DNA of 64,000 nt from Aphanocapsa lilacina HA4352-LM1 (GTDB lineage Bacteria; Cyanobacteriota; Cyanobacteriia; Gloeobacterales; Gloeobacteraceae), in the NCBI GenBank assembly GCA_019359725.1, contig JAHHGR010000010.1:1-64000 (forward strand), given 5' to 3'. The notes beneath the pieces are model-generated. The model was not told the origin of the DNA and ran no database searches. It worked only from the letters and a program-made list of their open reading frames with translations. The position numbers were made by a program, and so were the translations under genes. Positions 45,638 through 53,934 of the stretch are shown piece by piece (the first letter of the stretch is position 1; every line of letters starts with the position of its first letter).

Positions 45638-46501
45638 TTACGATCTGCGGGTCATCTCGAAGAGATTTTTAGCCTGCGGACCCAGGAACCCTTCGAAGCG
45701 CTCCATCCGGCCCGGGGCGACTTCGATGGGTCCGCGCTCGGCGATTTCGTAGTAGGCATAGGTCCAGGGGATTTGCACCGGTTTGCCTGTGACATCCTCG
45801 CGCACCGTGGCAAGCTCGCTGACCGCTTTGGTGGAGGTCTGCCTGAGGCCGCTGCCCCAACTGCCCTCGATCTCGTTTTTCATCGGCACACCCAGTTGTA
45901 CTAGCCCCTGGGCGGTACTCTCGATATCCGGGTAGGCGGCGGTGTTCTGGCGGTTGATATAGCCGGTGAAATGGTTGACGGCGTACCCGTGCAGCAGCAC
46001 CCAGGCTCCGTACTGGCTTGCAGCGTTGACCGCCTCGACGGCCGAGCGCAGCGGGGGTTGCCAGGGGCGATCGAAGACTGCCTCCAAAGCTTCCGGTGTG
46101 TCGGCCCGCTCGACTAGCTTTGCCCCCGCGACACTCGCGCGGATGATCCCGGCTGCGGGTTGCGGCAGGTCGTCTACGACGAGTTCGCTTATGAACAGTT
46201 TCGGCAGGTCGAGGGCGTCCTGTTCGGGGTGGCGGTAGTGACGGGCGTACAGCGATTGGGTCGGGAAGACGTATTCACCGGCTGCTTCGTAGCCCAGGGA
46301 AAGCAAAAACCGCTCCAGATAGCCGAGGCCGAAGTCCCGGCCGTCCAGGATCAGCCTGAGGGAGCGAAAGGCAATGTGGTCGTTGGCGAGCGTGCCGCCC
46401 GCCTGCTCGATCATCCGCTGGTAAATGCGGGCGTAGGCGACCCGCGCCTGGTACTTCGCCCATAGCTTCGCCCACAGTTGTTGTGCCGCAAGAGCGTTCA
46501 T
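45638..46501 (-). CDS. DUF1338 protein, 2-oxoadipate dioxygenase/decarboxylase type
   Basis: 287 residues of the DUF1338 family (HglS/YdcJ-like), an Fe(II)-dependent vicinal-oxygen-chelate enzyme that turns 2-oxoadipate, O2-dependently, into 2-hydroxyglutarate and CO2 in lysine breakdown. Candidate metal ligands are His in LANDHIAFRSLRL, His in HGYAVNHFTGYIN, and Glu in WTYAYYEIAERG. It is the last gene of a tight three-gene run with a class III aminotransferase (8 bp upstream) and an ALDH. Family function is established for homologues; this protein's activity is inferred from motif and context. Confidence 0.8.
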   Translation of the reverse strand: MNALAAQQLWAKLWAKYQARVAYARIYQRMIEQAGGTLANDHIAFRSLRLILDGRDFGLGYLERFLLSLGYEAAGEYVFPTQSLYARHYRHPEQDALDLPKLFISELVVDDLPQPAAGIIRASVAGAKLVERADTPEALEAVFDRPWQPPLRSAVEAVNAASQYGAWVLLHGYAVNHFTGYINRQNTAAYPDIESTAQGLVQLGVPMKNEIEGSWGSGLRQTSTKAVSELATVREDVTGKPVQIPWTYAYYEIAERGPIEVAPGRMERFEGFLGPQAKNLFEMTRRS

Positions 46502-46509
46502 CTATTTGT

Positions 46510-47829
46510 CTATTGCTCCTCGAAGATTTGACGGAGTATGTCGAGGGCGACCCGGATCTGGTCGGCGTCGATGACCAGCGGTGGGCAGAAACGGATGGCC
46601 GCCTTGCCGCAACCCAGCAGCAACAGCCCCCTGTAAAAGGCCAGATCGACGATCTTGTCGCGCCGCTCGCGATCGAGGTTACCCGCCGCGTCGAATAGAT
46701 CGACGGCCACCATCAGGCCCTTGCCCCGAGAAGCCGAGACCAAGGAGAAGCGATCGGCCAATTGGCCCAGCCCCGCCTGGAGGACACGTCCCATGCGCTC
46801 GGCGTTCTCGATGAGCCCTGCTTCCAAAAGCTTGAGCGTGGCGTTGGCGGCGGCACAGGCGACCGGGTTGCCCCCAAACGTTGTCGCGTGTGACCCGGCG
46901 GGCCAGGTCATGATCTCGGGCCGCGATAGGATGGCCCCCAGGGGCAGGCCGCTCGCGATGCCCTTGGCGAGGGTGACGATATCGGGCTGGACCCCCCAGT
47001 GCTCGATGGCAAAGAGCTTGCCGGTGCGACCCATGCCCGCCTGCACCTCGTCCACCACCATCAAGATGCCGTGGCGGGTGCAAATCTGGCGGATGCGCTC
47101 ATGAAAGCCGTCCTCCGGGACAATATAGCCGCCTTCGCCCTGGATCGGTTCGACGACAATGGCCGCTATCTCTTCAGGAGGCAGCACCGCCGGGAACAGT
47201 TTGTCTTCGAGGTAGTCGAGGCTCGCGTGGGTGCCGTAGGAAATGTGACTGATCCCGGGTACCAGCGGGCCAAAGCCCTGGCGCTGGACGGCCCTGGAGC
47301 CGGTGAGCGACATCGCTCCGTAGGTGCGGCCGTGGAAGGCTCCCAAAAAGGCCACTACCTGCTGGCGGCCGGTGTAGTAGCGCGCCAGCTTCAGCGCCCC
47401 TTCGTTCGCTTCCGCGCCGGAATTGCTGAAGAACACCCGGGCGCGGGGGCGGCCTGCCGCCGCCGGGAAGGGGGCGCGCTCGCACAGGGCCTCAGCCAGT
47501 TCGGCCATCGGTTCGTAATAAAAGTCGGTGCCCGACATGTGCAGCAGATTGGCGGCTTGCTCCTGGATGGCGCGCACGACCACCGGATGGGCGTGGCCGG
47601 TGGCGGTGACGGCGATCCCGGCGGTCAGATCCAAAAAGACGTTGCCGTCCACATCTTCGAGCATGCAGCCTTCGCCGCGGGCGGCCACCAGCGGGTAGCC
47701 GCGGGTGTAGGAAGGCGAGGTGACCGCTTCGTCGCGGGCGATCAGAGCCTGGGCGCGGGGGCCGGGTAGAGATCCCACCAGGCGCGGGACGCGGGGCAAA
47801 GAAGCCTCTTTGGTGGGCAGACTGAGCAT
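46510..47829 (-). CDS. class III PLP aminotransferase (acetylornithine/lysine type)
   Basis: 439 residues from ATG 47829; the longer frame upstream lies in the ALDH gene. Class III fold features are visible: FFSNSGAEANEGALKLARYY, FLGAFHGRTYGAMSLTGS, VVEPIQGEGGYIVP, VVDEVQAGMGRTG, and the PLP lysine in VTLAKGIASGLPLG, then THATTFGGNP-like SHATTFGGNPVACAA. The subgroup resembles broad omega-aminotransferases of the acetylornithine/4-aminobutyrate branch. Within this operon the natural substrate is most simply lysine (or 2-aminoadipate), but 4-aminobutyrate cannot be ruled out. Spacers are 11 bp to ALDH and 8 bp to DUF1338. Confidence 0.88.
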   Translation of the reverse strand: MLSLPTKEASLPRVPRLVGSLPGPRAQALIARDEAVTSPSYTRGYPLVAARGEGCMLEDVDGNVFLDLTAGIAVTATGHAHPVVVRAIQEQAANLLHMSGTDFYYEPMAELAEALCERAPFPAAAGRPRARVFFSNSGAEANEGALKLARYYTGRQQVVAFLGAFHGRTYGAMSLTGSRAVQRQGFGPLVPGISHISYGTHASLDYLEDKLFPAVLPPEEIAAIVVEPIQGEGGYIVPEDGFHERIRQICTRHGILMVVDEVQAGMGRTGKLFAIEHWGVQPDIVTLAKGIASGLPLGAILSRPEIMTWPAGSHATTFGGNPVACAAANATLKLLEAGLIENAERMGRVLQAGLGQLADRFSLVSASRGKGLMVAVDLFDAAGNLDRERRDKIVDLAFYRGLLLLGCGKAAIRFCPPLVIDADQIRVALDILRQIFEEQ

Positions 47830-47840
47830 CGGGGTAGTCC

Positions 47841-49337
47841 TCACGAACGGTTGTCGATCTGGGCGCGCTGCAGTTGACCGGAAAAATCGACGTAGACGGT
47901 CTTCCATTCAGAAAACACGTCCAGCACGGCGGCCCCGGCTTCGCGGTGGCCGTTGCCGGTTTGCTTGACGCCGCCGAAGGGCAGGTGCACCTCCGCCCCC
48001 GTCGTCGGCCCATTGATGTAGGTGATCCCCGCCTCGATGTCGCGGATGGCCCGAAAGGCCCGGTTGACATCGCGGGTGTAGACCGAGGAAGAAAGCCCGT
48101 AGGGCGTGTCGTTGAGCAATTCCACCGCTTGCTCGAAGGAATCTACGGTCATCAGCACCACCACCGGCCCGAACACTTCATCGCGCGCCAGACGGCTGGT
48201 GGGGGGCACTTCATCGAGAATCGTAGGTTCAAAGAAGTGACCGTGGGCCAGTTCCTCGGAGCGAGGCGGTTCCCCTCCGAGCAAAACCTTGAGTCCTTCC
48301 TGGCGGGCGATCTCGATGTACCGGTGCACGCGGCTCAGTTGGCTTTCGTTGATGAGCGGGCCGACTTCGGTATTGGGGTCGGTGCCGGGACCGAGGCGCA
48401 GTTGACGGGCCTGCTCGATGAGCTTTTCAGTAAAAACCTGCTGGATATCGCGGTGCAAGATCAGGCGGCTGGTGGCGGTGCAGCGCTGACCGGTGGTGCC
48501 GAAGGCGCCCCAGAGCGCTCCTTTGAGGGCCAGTTCAAGGTCGGCGTCCTCCATGACAATCTGGGCGTTCTTGCCCCCCATCTCCAGACAGACGCGCTTG
48601 TGGGTGCGGCCGCACACCGAGGCGACTTCCGCCCCCACTGCCGAAGAACCGGTAAACGAGACCAGGTCCACCCCCGGGTGGGCGACCAGCGCCCTGCCCG
48701 CCTCCTCACCGGTGCCGTGCACGAGATTGGCCACCCCGGCGGGCAAGCCCGCCTCCCGAAAGACGTCGATGAGGGCCGTGGCGCAGGCGGGGGTGTCCTC
48801 GGCGGGCTTGAAGATAATTGTGTTGCCGCAGACCAGGGCCGGAAGCGCCTTCCAGCAGGGAATGGCGACAGGAAAGTTCCAGGGAGTAATCAGGGCGCAC
48901 ACCCCCACCGGTGCGCGCACCGACATCGCAAACTTGTTGTCCATCTCGGAGGGCGTCGTCTGGCCAAACAGCCGCCGTCCCTCTCCGGCGTAGTAGAAGG
49001 CGCAGTCGATCGCCTCCTGCACATCGCCGCGCGCTTCGACGATGGTCTTGCCCATCTCGCGGCTCATCAGTTGGGCCAGCTCTTCTTTGCGATGGCGCAA
49101 AATCTCACCGATGCGAAAGACGATCTCGGCCCTGGCCGGGGCGCTCACCAGCCGCCAGCCTTTGTAGGCTTTGCGGGCGGCAGTGACGGCGGCCTCGACG
49201 TCGGCCGCGCCCGAGCGCGGAAAAGTCGCCACCACTTCGCGGCGATCGGCAGGGTTGAGATCTTCGAGCGTCTCACCCGATTGGGCGGGCTGCCACTGAC
49301 CGTCGATGTAATTGAGGCAGGTGATCGGTGTGGACAT
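47841..49337 (-). CDS. aldehyde dehydrogenase
   Basis: 498-residue NAD(P)-dependent aldehyde dehydrogenase. Key features: TPWNFPVAIPCWK, FKPAEDTPACA, FTGSSAVG, catalytic Glu in EMGGKNAQIV, catalytic Cys in GTTGQRCTATSR, EVFGPVV, PFGGVKQTGNG. The GQRCTATSR form points to the YcbD/ALDH7-like side of the family. As first gene of the three-gene operon, it may oxidise 2-aminoadipate semialdehyde (allysine) to 2-aminoadipate. ATG 49337 lacks a Shine-Dalgarno; the frame extends further upstream without better support. Confidence 0.9.
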   Translation of the reverse strand: MSTPITCLNYIDGQWQPAQSGETLEDLNPADRREVVATFPRSGAADVEAAVTAARKAYKGWRLVSAPARAEIVFRIGEILRHRKEELAQLMSREMGKTIVEARGDVQEAIDCAFYYAGEGRRLFGQTTPSEMDNKFAMSVRAPVGVCALITPWNFPVAIPCWKALPALVCGNTIIFKPAEDTPACATALIDVFREAGLPAGVANLVHGTGEEAGRALVAHPGVDLVSFTGSSAVGAEVASVCGRTHKRVCLEMGGKNAQIVMEDADLELALKGALWGAFGTTGQRCTATSRLILHRDIQQVFTEKLIEQARQLRLGPGTDPNTEVGPLINESQLSRVHRYIEIARQEGLKVLLGGEPPRSEELAHGHFFEPTILDEVPPTSRLARDEVFGPVVVLMTVDSFEQAVELLNDTPYGLSSSVYTRDVNRAFRAIRDIEAGITYINGPTTGAEVHLPFGGVKQTGNGHREAGAAVLDVFSEWKTVYVDFSGQLQRAQIDNRS

Positions 49338-49428
49338 GGTGGTGCACCGGGCCAAAACTTTTCTATGGTAGCGACCGGACCCGCCAAACCCGAAGCTTCT
49401 GAAAAACACGTTCATGAAGGCACGCGGA

Positions 49429-49460
49429 CCCACGGCTGGGTGTGCGGACCCGGCCGTGGG
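49429..49460. promoter_or_regulatory. dyad with direct repeats upstream of the ALDH operon
   Basis: Inverted repeat CCCACGGC (49429-49436) / GCCGTGGG (49453-49460) with a 16-nt spacer, overlapping two direct copies of GCGGACCC 20 bp apart (49424 and 49444). It is 90-120 bp upstream of the ALDH start and is a candidate operator. Confidence 0.35.
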
Positions 49461-49546
49461 CGGTGAGGGCTAATTCGTAAAGTCTGTTCAGAGAGTGTGT
49501 CCAGTCAGTACGTTGGCGCTAAGGTTCTGGCAGCCAGCCTGGATGA

Positions 49547-49680
49547 TTGTCCATAAGCCGCAAACCCTACAAGACGGACCTGACAGACGAGCAGTGGGCC
49601 ATCCTCGAACCCCTGCTGCCAAAGGCCAAACCCGGCGATAGAACGCGTTCCGTTGATATGCGCGAGGTCGTCAACGCCAT
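49547..49680 (+). pseudogene. IS5-family transposase N-terminal remnant
   Basis: The translated frame starts with the DUF4096 N-terminal signature of IS5-family transposases (RKPYKTDLTDEQWAILEPLL, then VDMREVVNAI) for about 45 residues. It then changes abruptly to unrelated sequence. The expected continuation (FYLLRTGCQWR type) and the DDE catalytic core are absent. A possible left end of the element lies in 49470-49545, but no matching right inverted repeat was found. This is a fragment of an inserted element fused to the next pseudogene. Confidence 0.75.
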
Positions 49681-50302
49681 CATTGTCTCGCTAGGTAAGG
49701 CAATTCCTGAAGAGAGCTTTTTGCGCGGCGACGGCCCGCTCGCCCAGGCTTTAGGCCGCAAGCTTGCCAACCGCGGCACTTCGCTGGTGGTGGCCGCGGG
49801 CAACTACAACCGTTCGCTTGCCTACCTCCCCGACGGCGGCCGCTTCGACGGCCGCAGGCTGCTGCTGGGGCCGCAGCGGCAGACCCAGATCCGCTTTTTC
49901 TGGCCGCGCCGGTTACCGGACAATCAGGTCTTCGTCGCCTGGGACGACGAGTACGCTCCGGTGGCCCGGCGCGCGAGCGATCTGACCCTCGAAGTGCGCG
50001 AGGCGCGCTTCGGCAAAGTCGTAGGCTTCTCCAACGACAACCAGCCGGCCAGCAAACCGCCGAAGGAGGTGCTGCGGCTGGCCCGGCCCGGCTCCGCCAA
50101 CTTCGGCAAGCCCGGCTTCATCCCGGTCGGCGGCGGTGAATATTTTTCGGTCGCGGTCGGTAGCGCCATGCCTCCCCCGGCCATGCGCGGCCGGGCGGTA
50201 CGGGTCGGCGTCAGCCGGGGAGCGGTGCTCGAATCGCCCAGCAACTACAAAGCAGTAGTACACCGCTGCCGACCATCGCCCTGGTCGCCCGCGAGGCAGT
50301 AG
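49681..50302 (+). pseudogene. C-terminal fragment of a subtilase-like protein
   Basis: Continues in the same open frame as the transposase remnant. IVSLGKAIPEE, then ALGRKLANRGTSLVVAAGNY resembles the S8 peptidase region ending in the oxyanion-hole Asn (AAGN). A beta-rich tail follows (LGPQRQTQIRFFWPRR, NQVFVAWDDEY, FIPVGGGEYFSVAVGSA). The catalytic Asp and His regions expected upstream are missing, having been replaced by the transposase fragment. S8 assignment is tentative. Confidence 0.5.
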
Positions 50303-50557
50303 ACGCAATCGCCACCGGCCACAATAGCTATCTGAGCGACTTTGTGATCAAGCCGTTTCGGTTTACCGAACTGCTGGCGCGCATCCGCCTGCGCAGGCGC
50401 CTGTGCAGTGGGCCGCGACTATCTGCTGAGCAACATCTGGGGCTACGACTACGACCCCGGCTCCAACATCGTCGATGTCCACGTCCGCCACCTGCGCATC
50501 AAACTGTGCGGCCGCCGTCTGGAGACGATTCGCGGCCTGGGCTACCGGCTCAGCTGA
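50266..50557 (+). pseudogene. OmpR-type response regulator fragments, frameshifted
   Basis: Two pieces of an OmpR/PhoB-type regulator in different frames. From 50266 the end of a receiver domain (IALVAREAVDAIATGHNSYL, then FVIKPFRFTELLARIRLRRR) ends in nonsense. From about 50408, in the +1 frame, comes the winged-helix C-terminus (YLLSNIWGYDYDPGSNIVDV, then HVRHLRIKL, ETIRGLGYRLS) up to the stop at 50555-50557. The receiver N-terminus and most of the linker are missing. The gene is non-functional. Confidence 0.75.
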
Positions 50558-51146
50558 CGGTCCGGCCCATCGCCTGCAGCAGTGCGTTGAGGGCGCTATC
50601 TTCTGAAGGGTTGATGCGGCGATCGAGCATGGCGATGCCGACGGCCCGACCCAGGGTGAGGGCGGCGACATCCGGATCGAGACCCGCAAGCAACTCTGCG
50701 ATCGGCTGCGGGCTGGATAGATGGGTGCGGATCCCGGCAAGGGTCGCCTCGTCGAAACCGAGGGCCATCAGTTGCGGCTTCAGGCTCTCCCAGCGAACTG
50801 GCCCCTCGCCCTGACCCGCCTGGATCATATGGGCGAGCAGGCGGTACAGTTGGCTCTGCTGGGCGGGGGTAGGCTCGAACGGGGCGGCGGGGGGCATGCC
50901 GGGGGTACACCGCAGTTTGCCCAGAATATGTTGCCAGTCGTGGAGGTCGCAGGCTTCGGGCTTCTCGACGCAAAAAGAGACGTAGATGCGGTTGGTGTCC
51001 GGCTCCAGATGGGTGACCCGGGCGCGCACCCCGAGAAACCCAAGCCACTGTGAAAGCAAGTTGACCAGTGTCGAGCGGGGTGCTGCGGAACCGGCCAGAA
51101 GCCGGATCTGGGTATGCACCATCGGGCGAACGATCTGCGAGAGCAT
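50550..51146 (-). CDS. hypothetical protein with TerB-like C-terminus
   Basis: 198 residues from an ATG with AAAGG upstream. The N-terminus is basic-hydrophobic but not a signal peptide. The middle contains CVEKPEACDLHDWQHILG and a proline-rich linker; the C-terminal helical part (LDPDVAALTLGRAVGIAML, then DRRINPSEDSALNALLQ) is reminiscent of tellurite-resistance TerB-like domains. Function is unknown. Its last 8 bp overlap the stop of the response-regulator pseudogene, and its start is 93 bp from the divergent tRNA-Gln. Confidence 0.6.
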   Translation of the reverse strand: MLSQIVRPMVHTQIRLLAGSAAPRSTLVNLLSQWLGFLGVRARVTHLEPDTNRIYVSFCVEKPEACDLHDWQHILGKLRCTPGMPPAAPFEPTPAQQSQLYRLLAHMIQAGQGEGPVRWESLKPQLMALGFDEATLAGIRTHLSSPQPIAELLAGLDPDVAALTLGRAVGIAMLDRRINPSEDSALNALLQAMGRTVS

Positions 51147-51239
51147 GCGTGCACCTTTAGAGCGGTCGATTTTCACAGCATACAGAGAGGACCGCGGCTT
51201 GACACTGCCCGAAGCGGTATGCGAATTTGGATGAACCAT

Positions 51240-51312
51240 TGGGGAATGGTGTAATTGGCAACACGTCAGGTTCTGGCCCTGAAGTCTCTAGGTTCGAGTC
51301 CTAGTTCCCCAG
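51240..51312 (+). tRNA. tRNA-Gln (anticodon CTG)
   Basis: Acceptor TGGGGAA/TTCCCCA with the U1-A72 pair typical of tRNA-Gln, anticodon stem TCAGG/CCTGA with loop TTCTGGC (anticodon CTG, reads CAG), T-loop TTCGAGT, discriminator G; CCA is not encoded. tadA begins 10 bp downstream on the same strand. Confidence 0.95.
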
Positions 51313-51322
51313 CTCAGCCCAG

Positions 51323-51778
51323 GTGAAAAGTCACAGCGAGTGGATGGGTATTGCCCTGAATCTGGCGCGCGAGGCGGGCCGGGTGGGGGAAGTGCCTGTG
51401 GGTGCGCTGGTGGTGGATGCGTCCGGAGTGCTCCTGGCTACCGGCGCCAACCGCCGCGAGCGCGACTATGACCCGACCGCCCACGCCGAGATCGTGGTGA
51501 TGCGCGCCGCCTGCGCCAGACGGCGCAACTGGCGACTGGACGACTGCACGCTGTATGTCACCCTGGAGCCCTGTGCGATGTGCGCCGGTGCGATTTTGCA
51601 ATCACGCCTGGGCCTGCTCGTCTACGGCGCCGACGATCCCAAAGCCGGAGCAGTAGGTTCGGTACTCAACTTACCGGCAAGCGCCGTGAGCTTCCACCGC
51701 TTGCCCGTTGTTGCAGGCATTAAAGAGCGGGCTTGCCGTGAACTGCTTTCCAGGTGGTTCGAGGAGCAACGTAAATGA
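51323..51778 (+). CDS. tadA: tRNA-specific adenosine deaminase
   Basis: Converts A34 to inosine in the wobble position of tRNA-Arg(ACG). 151 residues, CDA-fold zinc enzyme with HAE (His54, Glu56) and PCAMC (Cys84, Cys87). GALVVDASGVLLATGANRR and VYGADDPKAGAVGS complete the family pattern. The GTG start is 10 bp after tRNA-Gln, so it might be read from the tRNA transcript. A Uma2 remnant begins immediately after the stop. Confidence 0.95.
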   Translation: MKSHSEWMGIALNLAREAGRVGEVPVGALVVDASGVLLATGANRRERDYDPTAHAEIVVMRAACARRRNWRLDDCTLYVTLEPCAMCAGAILQSRLGLLVYGADDPKAGAVGSVLNLPASAVSFHRLPVVAGIKERACRELLSRWFEEQRK

Positions 51779-51782
51779 AACG

Positions 51783-51959
51783 TACTCACGATCCGGCATC
51801 AAGAAATATTGGGTCGTGGACATCAACATCTTCACCCAACCGGGGCCGTCGCGATACCGCAGCGAGAGGATTTGCACAGAGGATGAGTCGGTTTCGGCCG
51901 CGGCTTTTGCCGATGCGATCGTTTCCGTTCGGGTGCTGCTGGATTTGACGGAAAGTTAG
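51783..51959 (+). pseudogene. Uma2 (DUF820) C-terminal remnant
   Basis: In the +1 frame after tadA, the translated sequence (YSRSGIKKYWVVDINIFTQP, then RYRSERICTEDESVSAAAFA, IVSVRVLLDL) matches the last third of a Uma2 protein. The catalytic N-terminal two thirds and any start codon are absent. It is a decayed copy; two intact Uma2 genes exist in this window. Confidence 0.65.
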
Positions 51960-51977
51960 TGCGCAACACCTACATTT

Positions 51978-52379
51978 TCAGACCACCGAAACAACCGGTG
52001 GGTAGGTGCTGCAGTAAATTTCGCTGCGACGCCCGAACCAGTCGTAGCGGTGGTCGCGGATCCGGACGTAGCAACCGTCCCCCAGCTCCGACAATCCCGG
52101 TACGGAGCGATAAACGGCGATCACCGCCTCTCCCCCGGGCATCCGGCGGGCAATCTCCTCGGCGGCGGCACTACCCTGGTAGCGGCGTTCGGGCGGGCCG
52201 GGATCGATGAGGATCATGCCCGCTTCACACTGGCCGGGGGCCACTTCGTAGCGCTCCAGACCCGTTTGATCCTGCATCGGCACGTAGCGAAATTGACGGC
52301 CCTCATCCAGGCCTTCGAGCCACTGCACCAGGTTGACGCACAGATTGCACAGGCCGTCGTAGATCACCATCGAATGCAC
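51978..52379 (-). CDS. DCC family thiol-disulfide oxidoreductase (DUF393)
   Basis: 133 residues with the family hallmark YDGLCNLCVNLVQWL (Cys11, Cys14 C-x2-C) and a thioredoxin-like pattern (FRYVPMQDQTG, AGMILID, AAAEEIARRMPG). DCC proteins have predicted disulfide activity but unknown partners. The GTG at 52379 has AGGAGG 7 bp upstream, which decides the start. It ends next to the Uma2 remnant (18 bp). Confidence 0.85.
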   Translation of the reverse strand: MHSMVIYDGLCNLCVNLVQWLEGLDEGRQFRYVPMQDQTGLERYEVAPGQCEAGMILIDPGPPERRYQGSAAAEEIARRMPGGEAVIAVYRSVPGLSELGDGCYVRIRDHRYDWFGRRSEIYCSTYPPVVSVV

Positions 52380-52489
52380 AAGCCATCCTCCTGAATCTGC
52401 ATCGATCGTAACCGCATCCGCACCCGGCGTTAGCCTGTCGGCGCAAATGGGAAAACTTCTACCATTGAGGCCGTCGCGAGGTTCGTTCG

Positions 52490-53194
52490 ATGGTCAGCCA
52501 GCCTTCCATTTTTACTTCCGCCCTGCCCGACCATACCCAGCTTCCGGAGTCGGACGGCACCTTCGTGAAAAATTTTCAGGAGCACTCCCAGAGTGTCCCA
52601 CTCACCGACAGCATCCGCCCCCGTCTGGAGCAACTGCATCCGGACGGGCACTACGCCATCGGCCAGGACTCGGGCATCTACTGGCGGCTGACCGAGCCGC
52701 CCGAGCGCGGAGCGCTTGCCCCTGACTGGTTCTACGTGCCGGATGTGGTGCCGTTGCCGCCGGGACAGTACCGGCGTTCTTACGTGCTGTGGCAGGAACT
52801 CATCCCACCGCTGGTCGTGCTCGAATTTGTCTCGGGCGACGGCAGTGAGGAGCGGGACGCCACCCCGTACACAGGCAAGTTCTGGATTTACGAGCGGGTG
52901 ATTCGGCCTGCCTACTACGGCATCTACGAGGTTCAAAAAGCCGCCGTCGAGGTCTACGAACTGGCGGCCGGCCGCTACCGGCAACTGGCATCCAACTGCC
53001 GGGGCCACTTCCCAATCGAGGGGATGGGCGTGGAGCTGCCGTGGTTGCGCTGGTGGGATGCGGATGGGCAATTGCTGCTGTGCGGCTGGGAGCAGGTGGA
53101 GCGCCTTGAGCAGCGCGCCGAACTTGCCGAGCAACGCTCCGCGGCCCTCGCCCAAAAGCTGCGCGAGCTGGGTGTGGATCCGGACCAACCGTAG
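52490..53194 (+). CDS. Uma2 family protein with C-terminal coiled coil
   Basis: 234 residues. Uma2 core features (GIYWRLTEPPERGALAPDWF, PPLVVLEFVSGDGSEERD, GKFWIYERVIRPAYYGIYEV) are followed by a heptad-rich tail (QVERLEQRAELAEQRSAALA, AQKLRELGV). The latter is a known extension of many cyanobacterial Uma2 proteins. The active-site pattern P-D-x-x-x-V ... E-F-V-S is altered relative to the copy at 10864 (E-V-K). It belongs to a family with a predicted nuclease fold; real function unknown. Confidence 0.85.
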   Translation: MVSQPSIFTSALPDHTQLPESDGTFVKNFQEHSQSVPLTDSIRPRLEQLHPDGHYAIGQDSGIYWRLTEPPERGALAPDWFYVPDVVPLPPGQYRRSYVLWQELIPPLVVLEFVSGDGSEERDATPYTGKFWIYERVIRPAYYGIYEVQKAAVEVYELAAGRYRQLASNCRGHFPIEGMGVELPWLRWWDADGQLLLCGWEQVERLEQRAELAEQRSAALAQKLRELGVDPDQP

Positions 53195-53247
53195 ACGGGG
53201 CCTGAGCCGACGATGGCACAATGGCTCAGTGGTCCAGGCGCATCCCG

Positions 53248-53934
53248 ATGAGCTGTCCTCTGCCCGATACGTTCGAACAGGCCCTCCTGCAGGCCCAGCG
53301 CGCGGTGCGCAACGCCGTCGAAGCCGGGCGTACCCGCCTGCAAGTCGAAATCCAGACCGGCCGCAAGTCGGCCACGGCGATTACCCGACCTCTGCTCGAT
53401 GTCCTGCCCCAGCCGGTTTTGGCCGTCTCGGGCACGGGGATCGCCGATTATGCCTATACGCTCTGGGGAGAGACCCTCTACAAATTGCTCAATATCAGCG
53501 AGCGCGAATTTATCGGCAACAGTTGGCGGTCGCTGGTGCTGATGGACGCCAGTTCGATCGACGTCGACGAAGTGCAGATCTACGCCGAGCGGGCCAGGAC
53601 CGGGGACAAAGTGCTGCTGATGGTCAACAACTGGCCCGAGGGTCCGGGTCTCACCGGCGTCGGCCGGGGCAAAGAATCGCTGCGCACCGCCTTTCGCAGC
53701 ACCGTCGAGGTGGCCTATTTTCTGCAGGCCTTTCGCTATCGGCCGGTGGTGCTGTTTCGCCGCTTCCCGGATTCCTGGCAACTCTGGGAGCGCAAGCAGG
53801 ATGGGTTTACCCTCGTGCGCGAATCGCAGACGATTTTTAGTCCCAACGAACTGGCTGCCTTCAACGAGCGAATGGGTCCGCTGCTGGCGGTGGAGCGCTT
53901 TTTTAAGGGACCGCGCTTTTTTGATAGTTGGTGA
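53248..53934 (+). CDS. DUF1995 family protein
   Basis: 228 residues of the DUF1995 family, shared by cyanobacteria and chloroplasts (plant LPA3 has the domain and helps PSII CP43 assembly). Signatures are TFEQALLQAQRAVRNAVEAG, TRPLLDVLPQPV, VLLMVNNWPEGPGL and FRYRPVVLFRRFPDSWQLW. ATG 53248 was chosen because it starts at the first helix; ATG 53221 is an alternative. The stop overlaps the miaA start by 4 bp. Confidence 0.88.
   Translation: MSCPLPDTFEQALLQAQRAVRNAVEAGRTRLQVEIQTGRKSATAITRPLLDVLPQPVLAVSGTGIADYAYTLWGETLYKLLNISEREFIGNSWRSLVLMDASSIDVDEVQIYAERARTGDKVLLMVNNWPEGPGLTGVGRGKESLRTAFRSTVEVAYFLQAFRYRPVVLFRRFPDSWQLWERKQDGFTLVRESQTIFSPNELAAFNERMGPLLAVERFFKGPRFFDSW

Noticed and set aside
47874-49466. 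A 530-codon open frame antisense to the ALDH gene
   Set aside because: Shadow of GC-rich coding; Gly/His/Arg-rich and without domain signatures.
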